A DNA stretch of 64,000 nt from Aliamphritea spongicola (lineage in GTDB: Bacteria > Pseudomonadota > Gammaproteobacteria > Pseudomonadales > Balneatricaceae): the NCBI GenBank assembly GCA_024347235.1, contig AP025283.1, positions 1,364,001 to 1,428,000 on the forward strand. Reading direction: 5' to 3'. Every line of letters starts with the position of its first letter. The stretch's first letter is position 1. The translations under genes and the position numbers were made by a program. The notes under the pieces were generated by a model. The model was not told the DNA's origin. It saw only the letters and a program-made list of their open reading frames with translations, and searched no databases. Shown here piece by piece: positions 52,785 through 63,463 of this stretch.

Positions 52785-53274
52785 TGAACATAGGTAAACT
52801 CGCGTTTGGGTTGTCTGTTATGGGGAGTCTGGTCTTAGTGCCGGCCGTTTCCCATGCTTCCGGGCAGCTTAACGAAGCGATTACCTATGTAGTAACTCAG
52901 CCTGCCGGTTATCTGGACAGCTCGCCTGAGCCGGCAACCCTGTATGATCTGAAACCGCGGGGCTTTGTGGATAGCGAAACCATGTTCGAAGTACGTCCCG
53001 CCATGATTCAGGAAAAACAGTTACCTCCGCCTACCGTGGTACCGTTTGACCGTTTCGACCCGGTGCAGGTCGTTATCGGTGAACAGGAGATCGTACCGAC
53101 CCATTCAGCCGAAGATAAAATTTTCTATCAGATTGCGATTGATCAGGTGGAAATTGATTGCTTGCTTGGGAGCGCGAAGGTGAAGACTGTGCCGCCTTTG
53201 ATATTATCGAAGATGAGCCCGCAGAGCCTAAGTCCCGTCGGGTAATTGACCGACAGTTTCAGGCATTGCAGTAG
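52784..53274 (+). CDS. Small exported protein coupled to sbcB, function unknown
   Basis: I do not recognise this family. It has a signal peptide (MNIGKLAFGLSVMGSLVLVPAVSHA, cut before SGQ), then a Pro-rich stretch (PPPTVVPFDRFDPVQV) and a C-terminal charged part. Restoring one T near 53163 gives IDCFAWEREGEDCAAFDIIEDEP with a conserved-looking pair of Cys eleven residues apart, and moves the stop to 53272-53274; 163 aa. Its ATG overlaps the sbcB stop (TAATG), so translation is likely coupled although a nuclease and an exported protein share no obvious job. Confidence 0.65.
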
Positions 53275-53303
53275 CTGCCGGTCATCATAAAGGGTGCCGG
53301 AAT

Positions 53304-53333
53304 AAAAAACGCGTCAGTATCGACGCGTTTTTG
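53304..53333. terminator. Intrinsic terminator between convergent genes
   Basis: AAAAACGCGTC and GACGCGTTTTT form an 11-bp stem with a six-base loop and T tracts in both directions, between the gene at 52784 and the pitrilysin gene. Confidence 0.92.
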
Positions 53334-53353
53334 TATCTGACAGAAATACTGCC

Positions 53354-56150
53354 TCAGGGTTTTGCCGCCAGCAGGTTGCTGCCAACACTCTCGACGGTAA
53401 AGCGGCGATCAGGTAAATGCTTTAGCGTGTCTTGCAGATCTCTAAGTCGCAGCTCAGAGATACTTTGGCTGAATTTTTCCCGGCTGTTAAAGCTGTATTC
53501 TTTGCGGTCTATCTCCCGCCAGTAACGGCCGGTCAGTTGATAGAGGCTGGTTTCTTTCTGATTGATACGTGACAGAACACTGCGTTTGTAAGTGCTTAGC
53601 TGTTCTTCTGTCATATCTGCCAGTTGTTTTTGCATGTCTTGCAAAAGCTATCAACTGCCTGGGCTATCTGGTCAGGATGGCTGTTGGGGACTGGACCACA
53701 AAGGCCAGCCCGGGCACATCTTGCATTTGCAGCGGTGTTGCAAATACAACATATCCCAGCTGTTGCTCGGTACGCAGGCTGGTATAGAAGGGGGCCTCCA
53801 TAATTTCTCCTAACAGGGTATAGGCCGCCCGGGTGCTGAGGTCGGTATTTTCCCCTGGAAGTAAATGCTGATTGCTGAGTCGTTATGGGTCAGCTCCAGA
53901 GTGGTTTTACGGGGTTCGCCGGTATCAAGCCGTTTGATGGTAATGGCTGTTTCCGCTGCATTTTCCTGTCGCCGGGTTAAACCGGTTTCTACCAGTTGCA
54001 GCATGGATTCAGCTTCAGTCTCAGATACATTGCCGTGAGTGAGCATACGAATGCTGCTGGTTTCAATCAGTTGCCGGGCGTGCTGGTTGAGTTCTTCAAG
54101 GGTGATTTCAGCCAGTGCTGCCATCTTATCTGTTGCCCTCCAGCGGGGCATCAGCGTGTTATAGATTTCATCGATGGTCTGATTGTAGGGTTTGTCCTGA
54201 GCGCTGTTCTGCAGTTGCTCCAGATACTTTGCCTGATCCGTTCAAAGCTTAACTGATCAAATTGCGGTTCATTAAGCGTGGCAACAATGCGCTTTAGCAA
54301 CGTTTCCTGTTTATCGTTATAGCCGGTAATCCGGAAACCAAAACCCCGAAGGTGGGAATAGATCTGTCCGCCAATGCCCGCCAGACTGGCGTCATACAGG
54401 GTTTCACTGAGTTTTTCCGCGTCATCTGAATGACCATGCTGGTGAGAACCCGGGCACGGGGATCTGTGTTGGCAACAGGGAAAACAATGACACAAAGGTG
54501 TTTGTTTTCGGCAGGTTGAAAGTCTGATCCTGCTGATACCAGAGTGTTGCCCCGGCTTGCTGACCAGTTTAACTGGCTGGTTCTCCGGGTTCCCGGCCGC
54601 TTTCAGCTCCAGATTTTCAGCAATAAACGGATTAGCGTCGCGGTTTTCAGGCTGGCAGGGATTTCAGGCGTCCGCCAGCGATCCAGACGGGCTTGGCTGA
54701 TTGTTTCGGTTTTATAGGGCGTGTCATACCACGGGCTGGTCTTGTCAGTTTCTGCGGCAGAGTTGTAAACCGTCAGTAGCATGTTTTCAGGAGTGAGCTT
54801 GGCTGCAAAGTCTGCAATGAGTTCAGGCTGAAAGTCGTTCATTGAGTAGCCGACATTCAGAATTTGTGGCGTCGGGTAAAGCTGTAAACGTCTCGACAGG
54901 CTGGATACGTACCCCAGTGCACCGCCTTTTTCTTTAAACCGGAAGCCCTGTTCGCCCAGGCGTTTTTCTTCGTTGTAGATGGTTTCCTGAATACCACTGC
55001 TGCGGAGCAACTCAATACTGGCGAAAACCTGTTCAACAATAGTGTCTATGTTCGCCAGGCCTGCCTGAGTCAGGTCGATGGAGATATCCAGCGTTGCCAG
55101 GTTGCTCAGGTCTGTACCCTGAAATACATACAGAGAGTTGGCCAGTCCCTGACGTTTAAGTTCGCTCAGCAGGCTGTTCTTTCCTTCGTATCCCAGCATC
55201 GAAGCCAGATAGAACAGGGGTTTCTGGTCATAGAGCTGGCGGGTAGACGGCAGGGAAAGCTCAGTCTCAGTTGCTGCAGTTCTTTTAGCGGCTTAATTGT
55301 CAGCTGAGCGGGTAAATCACCTTCATTGAACAGGGGCAGGTCAGAAGAGGGGGCGCTGTATCGTGGTTCAGTACCGGAGAAAACTTCTCCCGAACCATAT
55401 TCTCAAGCTGATCGAGGGATTCGTTGCCCAGCACCACCAGGCTCATCAGGTTAGCGGAATAGTAGTGATCATAGAAGGCAATCAGTTCTTGCCGCAGTTG
55501 TCCGGGCTGGTCGTTATTCAGGGTGTTCAGGTCGCCGACTGAAAACTGAGCATATGGATGCTCCGGATTCATGATTTGTTTGTAAGCATCCAGCGAGCGT
55601 CGGCTATCATCTTTAAGTTTTGACTGATATTCAGAAAAACTGCCTGACGTTCCCGGTCTACGTAAGCTTCATCAAAGGTTGGGGATATAAAGAACTGTGC
55701 AAAGCGGTCCAGTGCTGGCTCTAACTGACCGATAGCAACATCAAAGTAGTAATTGGTGTTCTGATAGGCGGTGTAAGCGTTATGGTTACCGCCATTGGCG
55801 CTGATGAAGGCTTTGTAACTGCCTGCTTCCGGGTACTTTTCTGTGCCCAGAAACAGCATGTGCTCCAGAAAGTGTGCCAGACCTTCTCTGCCTTCAGGAT
55901 TGGCATTGGAGCCTGCGTTCACATCCAGTGAAGCGGCTGCTTTGTCGGCTTCCGGGTCGGAAATAACCAGAACTTTCATCTGGTTTGGCAGGTTAAAGCT
56001 GCGGTACAGGCGCTTATCATTGGGGCTTTTAACGATGCTGCTGGAGGCCTGAACCGCTGTAGTGTCAGCCAGTGCCATAGCCGGAACGGCTGAGCTGAGT
56101 GCCAGTGTTAAGCAACCGGCGAATAGGTGGCGTAGTGTTACCTGATGCAT
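53354..56150 (-). CDS. ptrA: Exported M16A metalloprotease, pitrilysin / protease III family
   Basis: Large periplasmic zinc protease, about 934 aa. The signal peptide is MHQVTLRHLFAGCLTLALSSAVPAMALA. The inverted zinc motif HFLEH with the following GTEKYP is in the first M16 domain and the hallmark RTEQQLGYVVFATP is in the inactive C-terminal half. At least eight single-base frame breaks cut it, for example near 55620, 55345, 55270, 54630, 54560, 54425, 54235 and 53855. The E. coli protein is 962 aa, so the length fits. It is alone on this strand. Confidence 0.9.
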
Positions 56151-56364
56151 GGTAAATCTCTGTATAAGCTCACAGTCATGATTATGGAGTATATCCAACT
56201 TGCGATTTGGACAGCTGATTTTCGATATAGATCACTTATTCATTGATATTTTGCGTGTTTTTCTGGTTGCGGGGCAGGGGCTTCGTTACAATTCAGGCAT
56301 CAGGCCGGGCTGAGCGATTGTTCGGATCTGTTCTTTTATCGCACTTAATGGGAATGAGTGACAT

Positions 56365-56748
56365 ATGAACCGGGAAAAAGTGATTTTTGCGTTTTTCATT
56401 GTTTTGGCGCTAACCCTTAATTTCGGCTTCTTTCTCGGTGAATTCGATGAAATAGCCCACCACAATGTGTATGAGCTGTTTGCTGCCACCATTGTCAGCA
56501 TGATCTGTACGGTGCTTAAGTTCGGTGACCGCACTCATATTGGTGCACTGATGCTGGCTACCAGTCTGGTGGCTGATTTACAGCTGATTGTTGCTTCCAT
56601 AATCTGGGGGTACGGTGTACAGATGAGCGTGGACGGCATGACACCGGAGCTGGTCAGCAGCATTGTTTCCCTGTCTGGTGGCGCATTGCTGGCAAACGTG
56701 GTGTCTGTTGTGCTGCTTATGGTTGAGACCATTATGGTACGTCGTTAA
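56365..56748 (+). CDS. DUF6394 family membrane protein
   Basis: Intact 127 aa protein with about three to four membrane segments (VIFAFFIVLALTLNFGFFLG; NVYELFAATIVSMICTVL; LATSLVADLQLIVASIIW; GGALLANVVSVVLLMVETI). The block HHNVYELFAA...VLKFGDRTHIGALMLATSLVADLQLI is strongly conserved in the family as I remember it. Function is unknown. The potassium-channel gene begins 12 bases after its stop, which implies one transcript and perhaps one complex. Confidence 0.8.
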   Translation: MNREKVIFAFFIVLALTLNFGFFLGEFDEIAHHNVYELFAATIVSMICTVLKFGDRTHIGALMLATSLVADLQLIVASIIWGYGVQMSVDGMTPELVSSIVSLSGGALLANVVSVVLLMVETIMVRR

Positions 56749-56760
56749 AGGCTTGCCGCT

Positions 56761-58446
56761 ATGCATGACGTTCTTTACCTGTTACTCAGGCGTCTGCGAA
56801 AACCACTGATCACTGTTATCGTGGTGTATGCGGTTGCAGTAACCGGCTTTGTACTGATACCCGGTCAGGACGACGCCGGCCAGCCCTGGCGCATGGATTT
56901 CTTCCATGCCATTTATTTTGTCAGTTTTATGGGATCTACCATTGGTTTTGGTGAAATTCCTATGCTTTTACCACCCCGCAGCGTGCGTGGACAATGGTTA
57001 CCATCTACGCCACTGTAATTGCCTGGCTGTATGGCATCGGTTCGATGCTGGCACTGGTTCAGGAACCGGGTTTTTCACGCATACTGCGACGCCGTTCTTT
57101 GCTAAGGAAGTGCGGAATTTTAATGAACCGTTTTATCTGGTGTGTGGCTACGGCGTTACCGGAACGGCAATTATTGCCGGGCTTTGTCAGCGGGGCATTC
57201 GCTCAGTCGTGGTGGATATTGATCAGGAACGGATTGATGCCCTGAAAATGGATGATCTGCCCATCCGGGTACCGGGTCTGTGTGCCAATGCATCTTTGCC
57301 GGATGTACTGGACGATGCAGGCTTGCAGCATGCTACCTGTATCGGTGTGCTGGCGCTGACGGACGATGACAATGTAAACCTGTCGATAGCCATTGCCAGC
57401 AAACTGCTACAACCTGAACGGGTTGTGGTAAGCCGCACCGAGTCGGATGTGCATGCGCGTAATCTGGCATCATTTGGCACCAATCATATTATTGATCCTT
57501 TCAGAGCTTATGCGGAATATCTTTCGCTGGTGGCTAAATCTCCCTATATGCATCTGGTCTATGACTGGCTGGTCAACCCGTATCACCGGCCTGTGTCCAG
57601 TGTGTATAAGAAGGCGTCCGGACGTTGGATTATCTGTGGCTTCGGGCGGTTCGGCAGGGCGTTGTATGACGACTTCGCACAGGCGAATGTGGAAATGGTA
57701 TTGCTGGATGATAATCCGGCGGTGCTGGAAGGTTATGAAAATACCGTGCTGGGGCTTGGAACTGAAGCGGAAACCCTGCTTAAAGCCGGTGTTGAAGATG
57801 CGGTAGCAGTAGTGGCCGGCACCCATAATGATGCCGACAATATGTCGATCATTATGACGGCGATGGAGATCAATCCAAAGCTGGTAACGGTTGTCCGTCA
57901 GAACCTGAGTTCTAACCGGCTGGTATTTGAAAACTCCCGGGCTGACTTCGTTATGGAACCGGGCCGGATCATTGCAAACCGTATTCTGGCCAAGCTGAAA
58001 ACGCCGCTGTTGCCGGTTTTCATCGAAAGAATGCAGCACCATGATGAAGTCTGGGCCCATACACTGCTGAACCGTATGAGCAATATTGCCGGCGACAGGG
58101 AGTTGGATAGTTGGTCTGTTAAGGTAAATGAAGTATCTGCGCCGGCGGTGATGGCAATGTTTGAGCAGGATATGACCGTGAAGTTGCAGGCACTGATGAA
58201 AAACTCCCGTGACCGTCGTCATTCCTTACCCTGTTTTCCGTTACTGCATCGCAGGGATGGTGAGCTTTCAATGCTGCCGGGTGAGCTGCTTGAGTTGCAA
58301 CCGGGGATGAAGTACTGTTTTGCGGGCTCTCATCCGCGAAGGGCCGGATGGAATGGATACTGAAGAATTATAATATTCTCTACTACATTCTGACCGGGGA
58401 AGACCCGAGCTTTAACCTCCTTTCACGCATACTTAAACGTTTCTGA
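56761..58446 (+). CDS. Potassium channel protein with two RCK (TrkA-N) domains
   Basis: About 562 aa. Two membrane segments (LITVIVVYAVAVTGFVLI and TIYATVIAWLYGIGSMLAL) flank a pore loop with filter TIGFGE, a variant of TVGYG. Two nucleotide-binding RCK domains follow: YLVCGYGVTGTAIIAGLCQRG...VVDID and WIICGFGRFGRALYDDF...LLDD. Frame breaks lie near 56961, 57096 and at ggg 58341-58343; the last repair adds RRGRMEWILKNYNILYYILTGEDPSF. The architecture suits a ligand-gated K+ channel. It pairs with the DUF6394 gene upstream. Confidence 0.88.
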
Positions 58447-58554
58447 ACTTTATATTTACCGGCTATACAGCTACTATCTTGGCTGAAATAATCTGGTGGC
58501 AGTTATGTGTGCGAGTAACTGTTACTGAAAAACCAGCATGATTCAGGAGATGAT

Positions 58555-59459
58555 ATGCGTACCCTGTTAGTAACTCTTTTGCCTGTATTCTCAGCTTTGG
58601 TCTGGTTGCACCGGACGCAGAGGCCAAGCGGTTCGGTGGCGGCAAGAGCTTTGGTAAATCTTTTTCTACCCCTAAATCGACTAAGCCTGCAGCGGCGCCT
58701 ACCAGCCAGAAAACGGCAACGAATACGGCGGGCAAGACTACGCAGCCTAAGAAGCGCAGTGGCTTTGGTGGTTTGATGGCAGGCTTGCTGGCCGGTGGTC
58801 TGTTAGGTGCAATGTTCTTTGGTGACGGTTTCGACGGTATCCAGTTCATGGATATTTTACTGATCGGTTTACTGGCCTTTGTAGCGTTTAAGATCTTCTC
58901 GATACTTAAGAAGGGCTCCCGGCCAAATTATGCCGGCGCGGGTGCCGGTATGGGCGGTATGAGTCAGCAGAGTGGGAATCATCAGCAGAACTTCAGAACA
59001 TCTGAGCCACAAAACTTCCAGGCGTCTGAGCCGGTAGCTAAACCTTCCCGTTTTAACAGCGGTGGTTTTGGTGGCCGTGGCTTCGTGTTACCGACCTGGT
59101 TTAATGAAAACAATTTCCTGGAAGGTGGCAAACAGCATTTTGCGCACCTGCAAAAGGCGTGGGATAACAATGACTGGGATGATATCCAGACCTATGTTTC
59201 CCCGGATGTACTGCATCACCTGCAGACTGAGCGTGCAAAACTGGCTGACGCTCAGCATACAGAAGTAGTATCCGTGATGGCTGAAATGGCTAACTTCATC
59301 GATAACGGCGATCACGTGATTGCGACCATTAACTTCTATGGCTGGATGAAGGAAGACAGCGATCAGACCACAGAATTCAGTGAGCTGTGGCATCTGATGC
59401 GTGATATGTCTCAGGAAAATGCCGACTGGATGATTGTGGGTATCGAGCAGCCTTCCTGA
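58555..59459 (+). CDS. Tim44-like domain protein, exported or membrane-anchored
   Basis: About 301 aa. After one T is added in 58596-58598 the N-terminus reads as a signal sequence (RTLLVTLLPVFSAFGLVAPDAEA) followed by KRFGGGKSFGKSFSTPKS, typical of bacterial Tim44-like proteins. Two hydrophobic segments (GLMAGLLAGGLLGAMFFG; FMDILLIGLLAFVAFKIFSIL) are next, then a Gly/Gln linker, and the C-terminal Tim44 domain (FLEGGKQHFAHLQKAWDNNDWDDIQTYVSPDVLHHL...WHLMRDMSQENADWMIVGIEQ). Function is not established in bacteria. AGGAGA precedes the ATG and a terminator follows. Confidence 0.85.
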
Positions 59460-59472
59460 TTGAACAGGTAAT

Positions 59473-59508
59473 AAAAAGGCGCTGTCCTGTTGGGAGCAGC
59501 GCCTTTTT
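59473..59508. terminator. Intrinsic terminator between convergent genes
   Basis: AAAAAGGCGCTG and CAGCGCCTTTTT form a 12-bp stem with a loop of about 12 bases, ending the Tim44-like gene and probably also yaaA from the other side. Confidence 0.9.
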
Positions 59509-59521
59509 GTATCTGTAGCTT

Positions 59522-60296
59522 TTAAAGGGCTTCTTTGCGGGTGAATACCCAGGTGTCACCTTTGGAAAGGCTTTCGTCATACTGGTAGCCTGCCAGATCG
59601 AATCCTTTCAGGTCTTCTGCATTCTGAATGCGGTTTTCAATGGCGTAGCGGCACATCAGGCCACGGGCTTTTTGGCAAAGAAGCTGATGATTTTGTACTG
59701 GCCGTTTTTCCAGTCTTTAAACACCGGGGTGATGACCCGGCCATTCAGGCCCTTAGGCTTGACCGATTTAAAGTACTCGGTGGATGCAAGGTTAACCAGT
59801 TCTTCACTGTTCAGCGCCTGTAGTTGTTCGTTCAGAGCATCGGTGATGACATTGCCCCAGAACGCATACAGATCTTTACCCTGCGGGTTTGCCAGCTTAG
59901 TGCCCATTTCCAGACGGTATGGCTGCATCAGGTCCAGCGGACGGAGTAAACCGTATAAACCGGACAGAATGCGTAAATGTTGCTGAGCAAAGTTGAGCTC
60001 TTCTTCACTGAAGGCAGGGGCATTCAGGCCGGTATATACATCGCCGTTGAAGGCCAGTACCGCCTGTTTGGCGTTGTCAGTGTTGAAGTCCGGGTGCCAG
60101 CTCTGGTAGCGGGCAACGTTCAGTGCTGACAGTTTATCGCTGAGTTTCATCAGCTCGGCAATATCCTGAACCGCAAAATCTTTCAGCTGCTCAATCAGCT
60201 TAGCAGCATGATCCAGATGGTCTGGCTGGCTGTAAGTGTCAGTTGTTGCAGGGGTGTCGTAGTCTAGATTTTTGCTGGAGAAATAACAAGTAGCAT
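59522..60296 (-). CDS. yaaA: Peroxide stress protein YaaA
   Basis: DUF328 protein that limits free iron during peroxide stress in E. coli. Motifs are [19 protein letters not shown] (after adding one A to plus-strand run 60269-60273), [56 protein letters not shown] and YFKSVKPK. A second break at plus-strand 59669-59673 restores [18 protein letters not shown] and the tail ending TRKEAL; 258 aa, as in E. coli. Confidence 0.94.
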
Positions 60297-60396
60297 GGTT
60301 GTGAGTATACCCGGCCAGTGAATTTGTCATGATGGTAAACCACTGGCCGGCAAACTGAAAGTTTAGAAAGTGTATCGTCAGGATAGGGAAATTTAA

Positions 60397-60630
60397 TCAG
60401 GCATGGAGACGGGTATTCAGCTCATCCACCGCTTCAGACCAGTCTGAATCGAAATCCAGTGATTCTTTAATGAAGCTTGCCTGGCTTGGTGTCCAGAAAG
60501 TGGCTTCGTCAAGGCGGATTCGCTGGCTGAAAAGGGTATGGGTACGGATAAACTGATCAATCTCATGGTCCTCGCAGGGTAATCCCAGCTGCGCGAACAA
60601 ATTATTGATGCTGTGTAATGAACGATCCAT
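60397..60630 (-). CDS. DUF2789 family protein
   Basis: Intact 77 aa cytoplasmic protein. The start MDRSLHSINNLFAQLGLPCEDHEIDQFI and the block FWTPSQASFIKESLDFDSDWSEAVDELNTRL are characteristic of DUF2789, a helical family of unknown function in gammaproteobacteria. It is preceded by GGAGG-like GAGGCCCTC on its strand and stands between yaaA and a small membrane protein. Confidence 0.85.
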   Translation of the reverse strand: MDRSLHSINNLFAQLGLPCEDHEIDQFIRTHTLFSQRIRLDEATFWTPSQASFIKESLDFDSDWSEAVDELNTRLHA

Positions 60631-60695
60631 AGAGGGCCTCCGTCAGGGGATTTAATTACGGGTGCCCTAAAAGCCTAGCGGGTTCGCCAGACTTG

Positions 60696-60994
60696 TCAAA
60701 AGTGATCAGTTGTCGCGGTTGTTGGCCTGATGCTTTTTTCAATGGTACGGAAAATAGCGGTAGAGCCTGCGGTGCCTATCATGACGAGAATAGCAACAAT
60801 CATAGGTTCGGTTGTTTCGCCGGCAGCCCGGGAATATACGGCAGATAACAGAAAGCCACCGATAAAACATAAGGCGGCCATCAGCAGGCGATTCACCAGA
60901 GTAGCGGGTTTTTATCAGGTCCGGTGGCGATCAGAAATGCCAGAGACCCGAGTGCCGAGGCCAGTACAATCCATGACGGGAGCAATTCGGTCAT
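60696..60994 (-). CDS. Small membrane protein, function unknown (frame broken)
   Basis: Read literally there are two short pieces; adding one A to the T run at plus-strand 60909-60913 joins them into a 99 aa protein. It has three hydrophobic segments (LLPSWIVLASALGSLAFLIA; LLMAALCFIGGFLLSAVY; PMIVAILVMIGTAGSTAIF) and a basic tail. I recognise no family. The junction reads GPDKKPATLVNRLL, which makes good sense as a loop between helices. Confidence 0.6.
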
Positions 60995-61195
60995 GTCGGT
61001 TCCTTTCAGTGTTATCACGAAGTCCCGGATTATACCCCGGGGCCGGTACTGAACCCAGTGTTAAAGCACTGAAATCCTTAAACCTATAGTAAGGCGTGGG
61101 TCAGATCTGATAGCCGGACGGTAACAGAGAAAAAGCGTCACTGTGCGTTTCTAATTAGGCCCGCAGCGAGTATCATGGATGGCCTTATTCCAGGT

Positions 61196-61225
61196 GCCGG
61201 TATTGATCAGGTGCCGGCCTTTTTT
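61196..61225 (+). promoter_or_regulatory. Possible attenuator-like hairpin upstream of trpS
   Basis: GCCGG and CCGGC can pair around a 13-base loop just before CTTTTTT, in a 10-base direct repeat (CAGGTGCCGG twice). It lies about 35-65 bases before the trpS ATG. The stem is short, so this is only a suggestion of transcription control. Confidence 0.3.
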
Positions 61226-61261
61226 GAGATTTGTAATTTTTCAGACCTAAGCAGAATTCAG

Positions 61262-62539
61262 ATGACTAAACAGACTGTTCTTACTGGTATAACAACCACC
61301 GGTACCCCGCACATTGGTAACTATCTGGGTGCGATCAAACCAGCGATCGAAGCAAGCCGGAACAGTGATTTTAACAGCTACTTTTTCCTGGCGGACTTCC
61401 ATGCACTGATCAAATGTCATGATCCGGACCGTGTTGCCCGTTCAACCCGGGAAATTGCCGCGACCTGGCTGGCGCTGGGGCTGGACACTGATAAAGCAAC
61501 CTTTTACCGCCAGACGGATATTCCGGAAATTACAGAGCTGACCTGGATTCTGACCTGTATGACGTCAAAGGGACTGATGAACCGCTCCCATGCCTATAAA
61601 GCGTCCGTTGATGCGAACCGTGAAGCAGGCAAGCAGGAAGATGATGATGTCACCATGGGACTGTTCAGCTATCCGATTCTGATGGCTGCGGACATTCTGA
61701 TGTTTAATGCGGATATTATCCCGGTGGGTAAGGATCAGATTCAGCACATTGAAATGGCCCGTGATATTGCCGGACGTTTCAACCATACCTATGGTGAACT
61801 GTTTAATCTGCCACAGGCACAGGTTGATGAGCAGACTCAGCTGATCCCGGGTCTGGACGGTCGCAAAATGTCCAAGAGCTATGACAACACGATTCCTTTG
61901 TTTGCCAGCTCCGATGAGCTTTACAAGCTGATCAAGCAGATTAAGACCGATACGTTGGAGCCGGGTCAGCCTAAAGATGCGGACAACAGCACAATCTTCC
62001 AGTTGTTTGCTAACTTTGCCACTGAAGCAGAGCAGGCCGACATGCGCCGTCAGTTCGAAAACGGTATCGGCTGGGGTGATGCTAAGAAGCAGCTCTTCGA
62101 ATATCTGGACGCGTACCTGACCAAGCCCCGTGAAGAATATAACCGTCTGATGCAGGATCTGACCTTTGTTGAGCAGCAGTTGCATAAAGGTGCGGCCAAA
62201 GCCCGTGAGTTTGCAACCCCGTTCCTGGCACAGGCACGCATTGCTGCCGGTATCCGCCCGCTGACCTACACTGAAGCGGCACCGGTGCAGCAGGAAGAGC
62301 TGAAGAAGGAAAAATCCGCCGAGCAGATTGCCCGGGCTGAAGAAGGCCGCCGTCGCGGTATTCTGATGCAGCTTAAGTCGGTGCTGGAGCAGGTCGCACA
62401 GGCCGATGACAAAGCAGCGGCTGCCCGTGAAGTATTGGCTGCTAAAGCTGCTGAGGTGGAAGGTCTGAAGAAGAAGGCGAAGCAAAAAGCCCAGAATGAG
62501 CTGGATGTTTTGCAGGAAGAGTTCGCTCAGTATCTGTAA
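61262..62539 (+). CDS. trpS: Tryptophan--tRNA ligase with C-terminal extension
   Basis: Class I aminoacyl-tRNA synthetase, intact. HIGH-like motif is GTPHIGNYLGA and KMSKS is exact in DGRKMSKSYDN; the tryptophan pocket segment MGLFSYPILMAADILMF is present. It has 425 aa against 334 in E. coli; the extra part is a charged Ala/Lys/Glu coiled coil (KKEKSAEQIARAEEGRRRG...AAKAAEVEGLKKKAKQKAQNEL). The ATG at 61262 fits the family start MTKQTVLTG; an in-frame start at 61175 is rejected. Confidence 0.96.
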   Translation: MTKQTVLTGITTTGTPHIGNYLGAIKPAIEASRNSDFNSYFFLADFHALIKCHDPDRVARSTREIAATWLALGLDTDKATFYRQTDIPEITELTWILTCMTSKGLMNRSHAYKASVDANREAGKQEDDDVTMGLFSYPILMAADILMFNADIIPVGKDQIQHIEMARDIAGRFNHTYGELFNLPQAQVDEQTQLIPGLDGRKMSKSYDNTIPLFASSDELYKLIKQIKTDTLEPGQPKDADNSTIFQLFANFATEAEQADMRRQFENGIGWGDAKKQLFEYLDAYLTKPREEYNRLMQDLTFVEQQLHKGAAKAREFATPFLAQARIAAGIRPLTYTEAAPVQQEELKKEKSAEQIARAEEGRRRGILMQLKSVLEQVAQADDKAAAAREVLAAKAAEVEGLKKKAKQKAQNELDVLQEEFAQYL

Positions 62540-62561
62540 CCCGGAAATGACGGAGTAACCT

Positions 62562-63392
62562 ATGAATCAGACTCTGATCAGCGTTGATGATCTGAAAGCA
62601 AAGGTTGAGCGTGGCAGTGCCCTGGTGATCTGGGACTGCCGTTTTAATCTGATGGATGTTAATCAGGGCCGTAAAGCGTATCAGGCGAGCCATATTCCCG
62701 GTGCGCTGTTCGTGGATCTTAATAAAGATCTTGCGGCTGAGGTTACCGATGAGACCGGCCGGCACCCGTTACCGGCACTGGATAAGTTTGCTGAGTTGTG
62801 CGAAGCCACGAGTATCCGGCCAGATGTACAGGTGGTTGTGTATGATGACTGCGGTGGTGCGATGGCTGCCCGTGCCTGGTGGCTGCTGAAAGCAATCGGG
62901 GTGCGGGATGTGGCAGTGCTGGACGGTGGTTATCCGGCCTGGCTGGCGGCCTCAGCTCCGGTGGTAACAGAGTTTATTATGCCCCATTCGAGCACTGTCC
63001 GGCTGAACAGTTACGATCATTCAATGATTGCTGAGCGGGAAGAGGTTGCGCAGTTTGCTGCGGACAGCTGTCTGGTGGATGCCAGAACGGCAGAGCGCTA
63101 TAACGGTGAGCAGGAACCGATTGATCCGGTTGCCGGACATATTCCCGGTGCACTGAACCGGCCGCTACAGGATAACCTGAGCAGTGATGGCCGCTTTAAG
63201 CCGGCAGATGTGCTGAAGGCTGAGTGGCTGGCTCTGTTAAAGGATGTGCCTGCTGAGCAGGTGATACATTATTGTGGTTCCGGTGTTACCGCCTGTCACA
63301 ATCAGTTGGCGATGGAAATTGCTGGGCTGTCCGGTTCCCGGGTGTATCCTGGGTCATGGAGTGAATGGTTAAAATACCATCCGCCGGCCTGA
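62562..63392 (+). CDS. sseA: 3-mercaptopyruvate sulfurtransferase (tandem rhodanese)
   Basis: Intact 276 aa protein with two rhodanese domains: an inactive first one (LVIWDCRFNL...YQASHIPGALFVDL, DETGRHPLP, VVVYDDCGGAMAARAWWLL) and a catalytic second one (LVDARTAERYNGEQEPIDPVAGHIPGALNRP) with active-site loop CGSGVTA. The loop sequence CGSGVT is that of mercaptopyruvate sulfurtransferase rather than thiosulfate sulfurtransferase (CRKGVT), so 3-mercaptopyruvate is the likely donor. It starts 22 bases after trpS. Confidence 0.92.
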   Translation: MNQTLISVDDLKAKVERGSALVIWDCRFNLMDVNQGRKAYQASHIPGALFVDLNKDLAAEVTDETGRHPLPALDKFAELCEATSIRPDVQVVVYDDCGGAMAARAWWLLKAIGVRDVAVLDGGYPAWLAASAPVVTEFIMPHSSTVRLNSYDHSMIAEREEVAQFAADSCLVDARTAERYNGEQEPIDPVAGHIPGALNRPLQDNLSSDGRFKPADVLKAEWLALLKDVPAEQVIHYCGSGVTACHNQLAMEIAGLSGSRVYPGSWSEWLKYHPPA

Positions 63393-63463
63393 GTATTCAG
63401 AAAGTCAGAAAGATAGCTGCCGGCACGCCAAATCAGGCCGGTAAAGCAGAAAAGGAGTGAGGT

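Noticed and set aside
60696..60994. Two separate tiny membrane proteins
   Set aside because: The first has a stop at a T5 run and the second overlaps it; one base joins them into a sensible three-helix protein.
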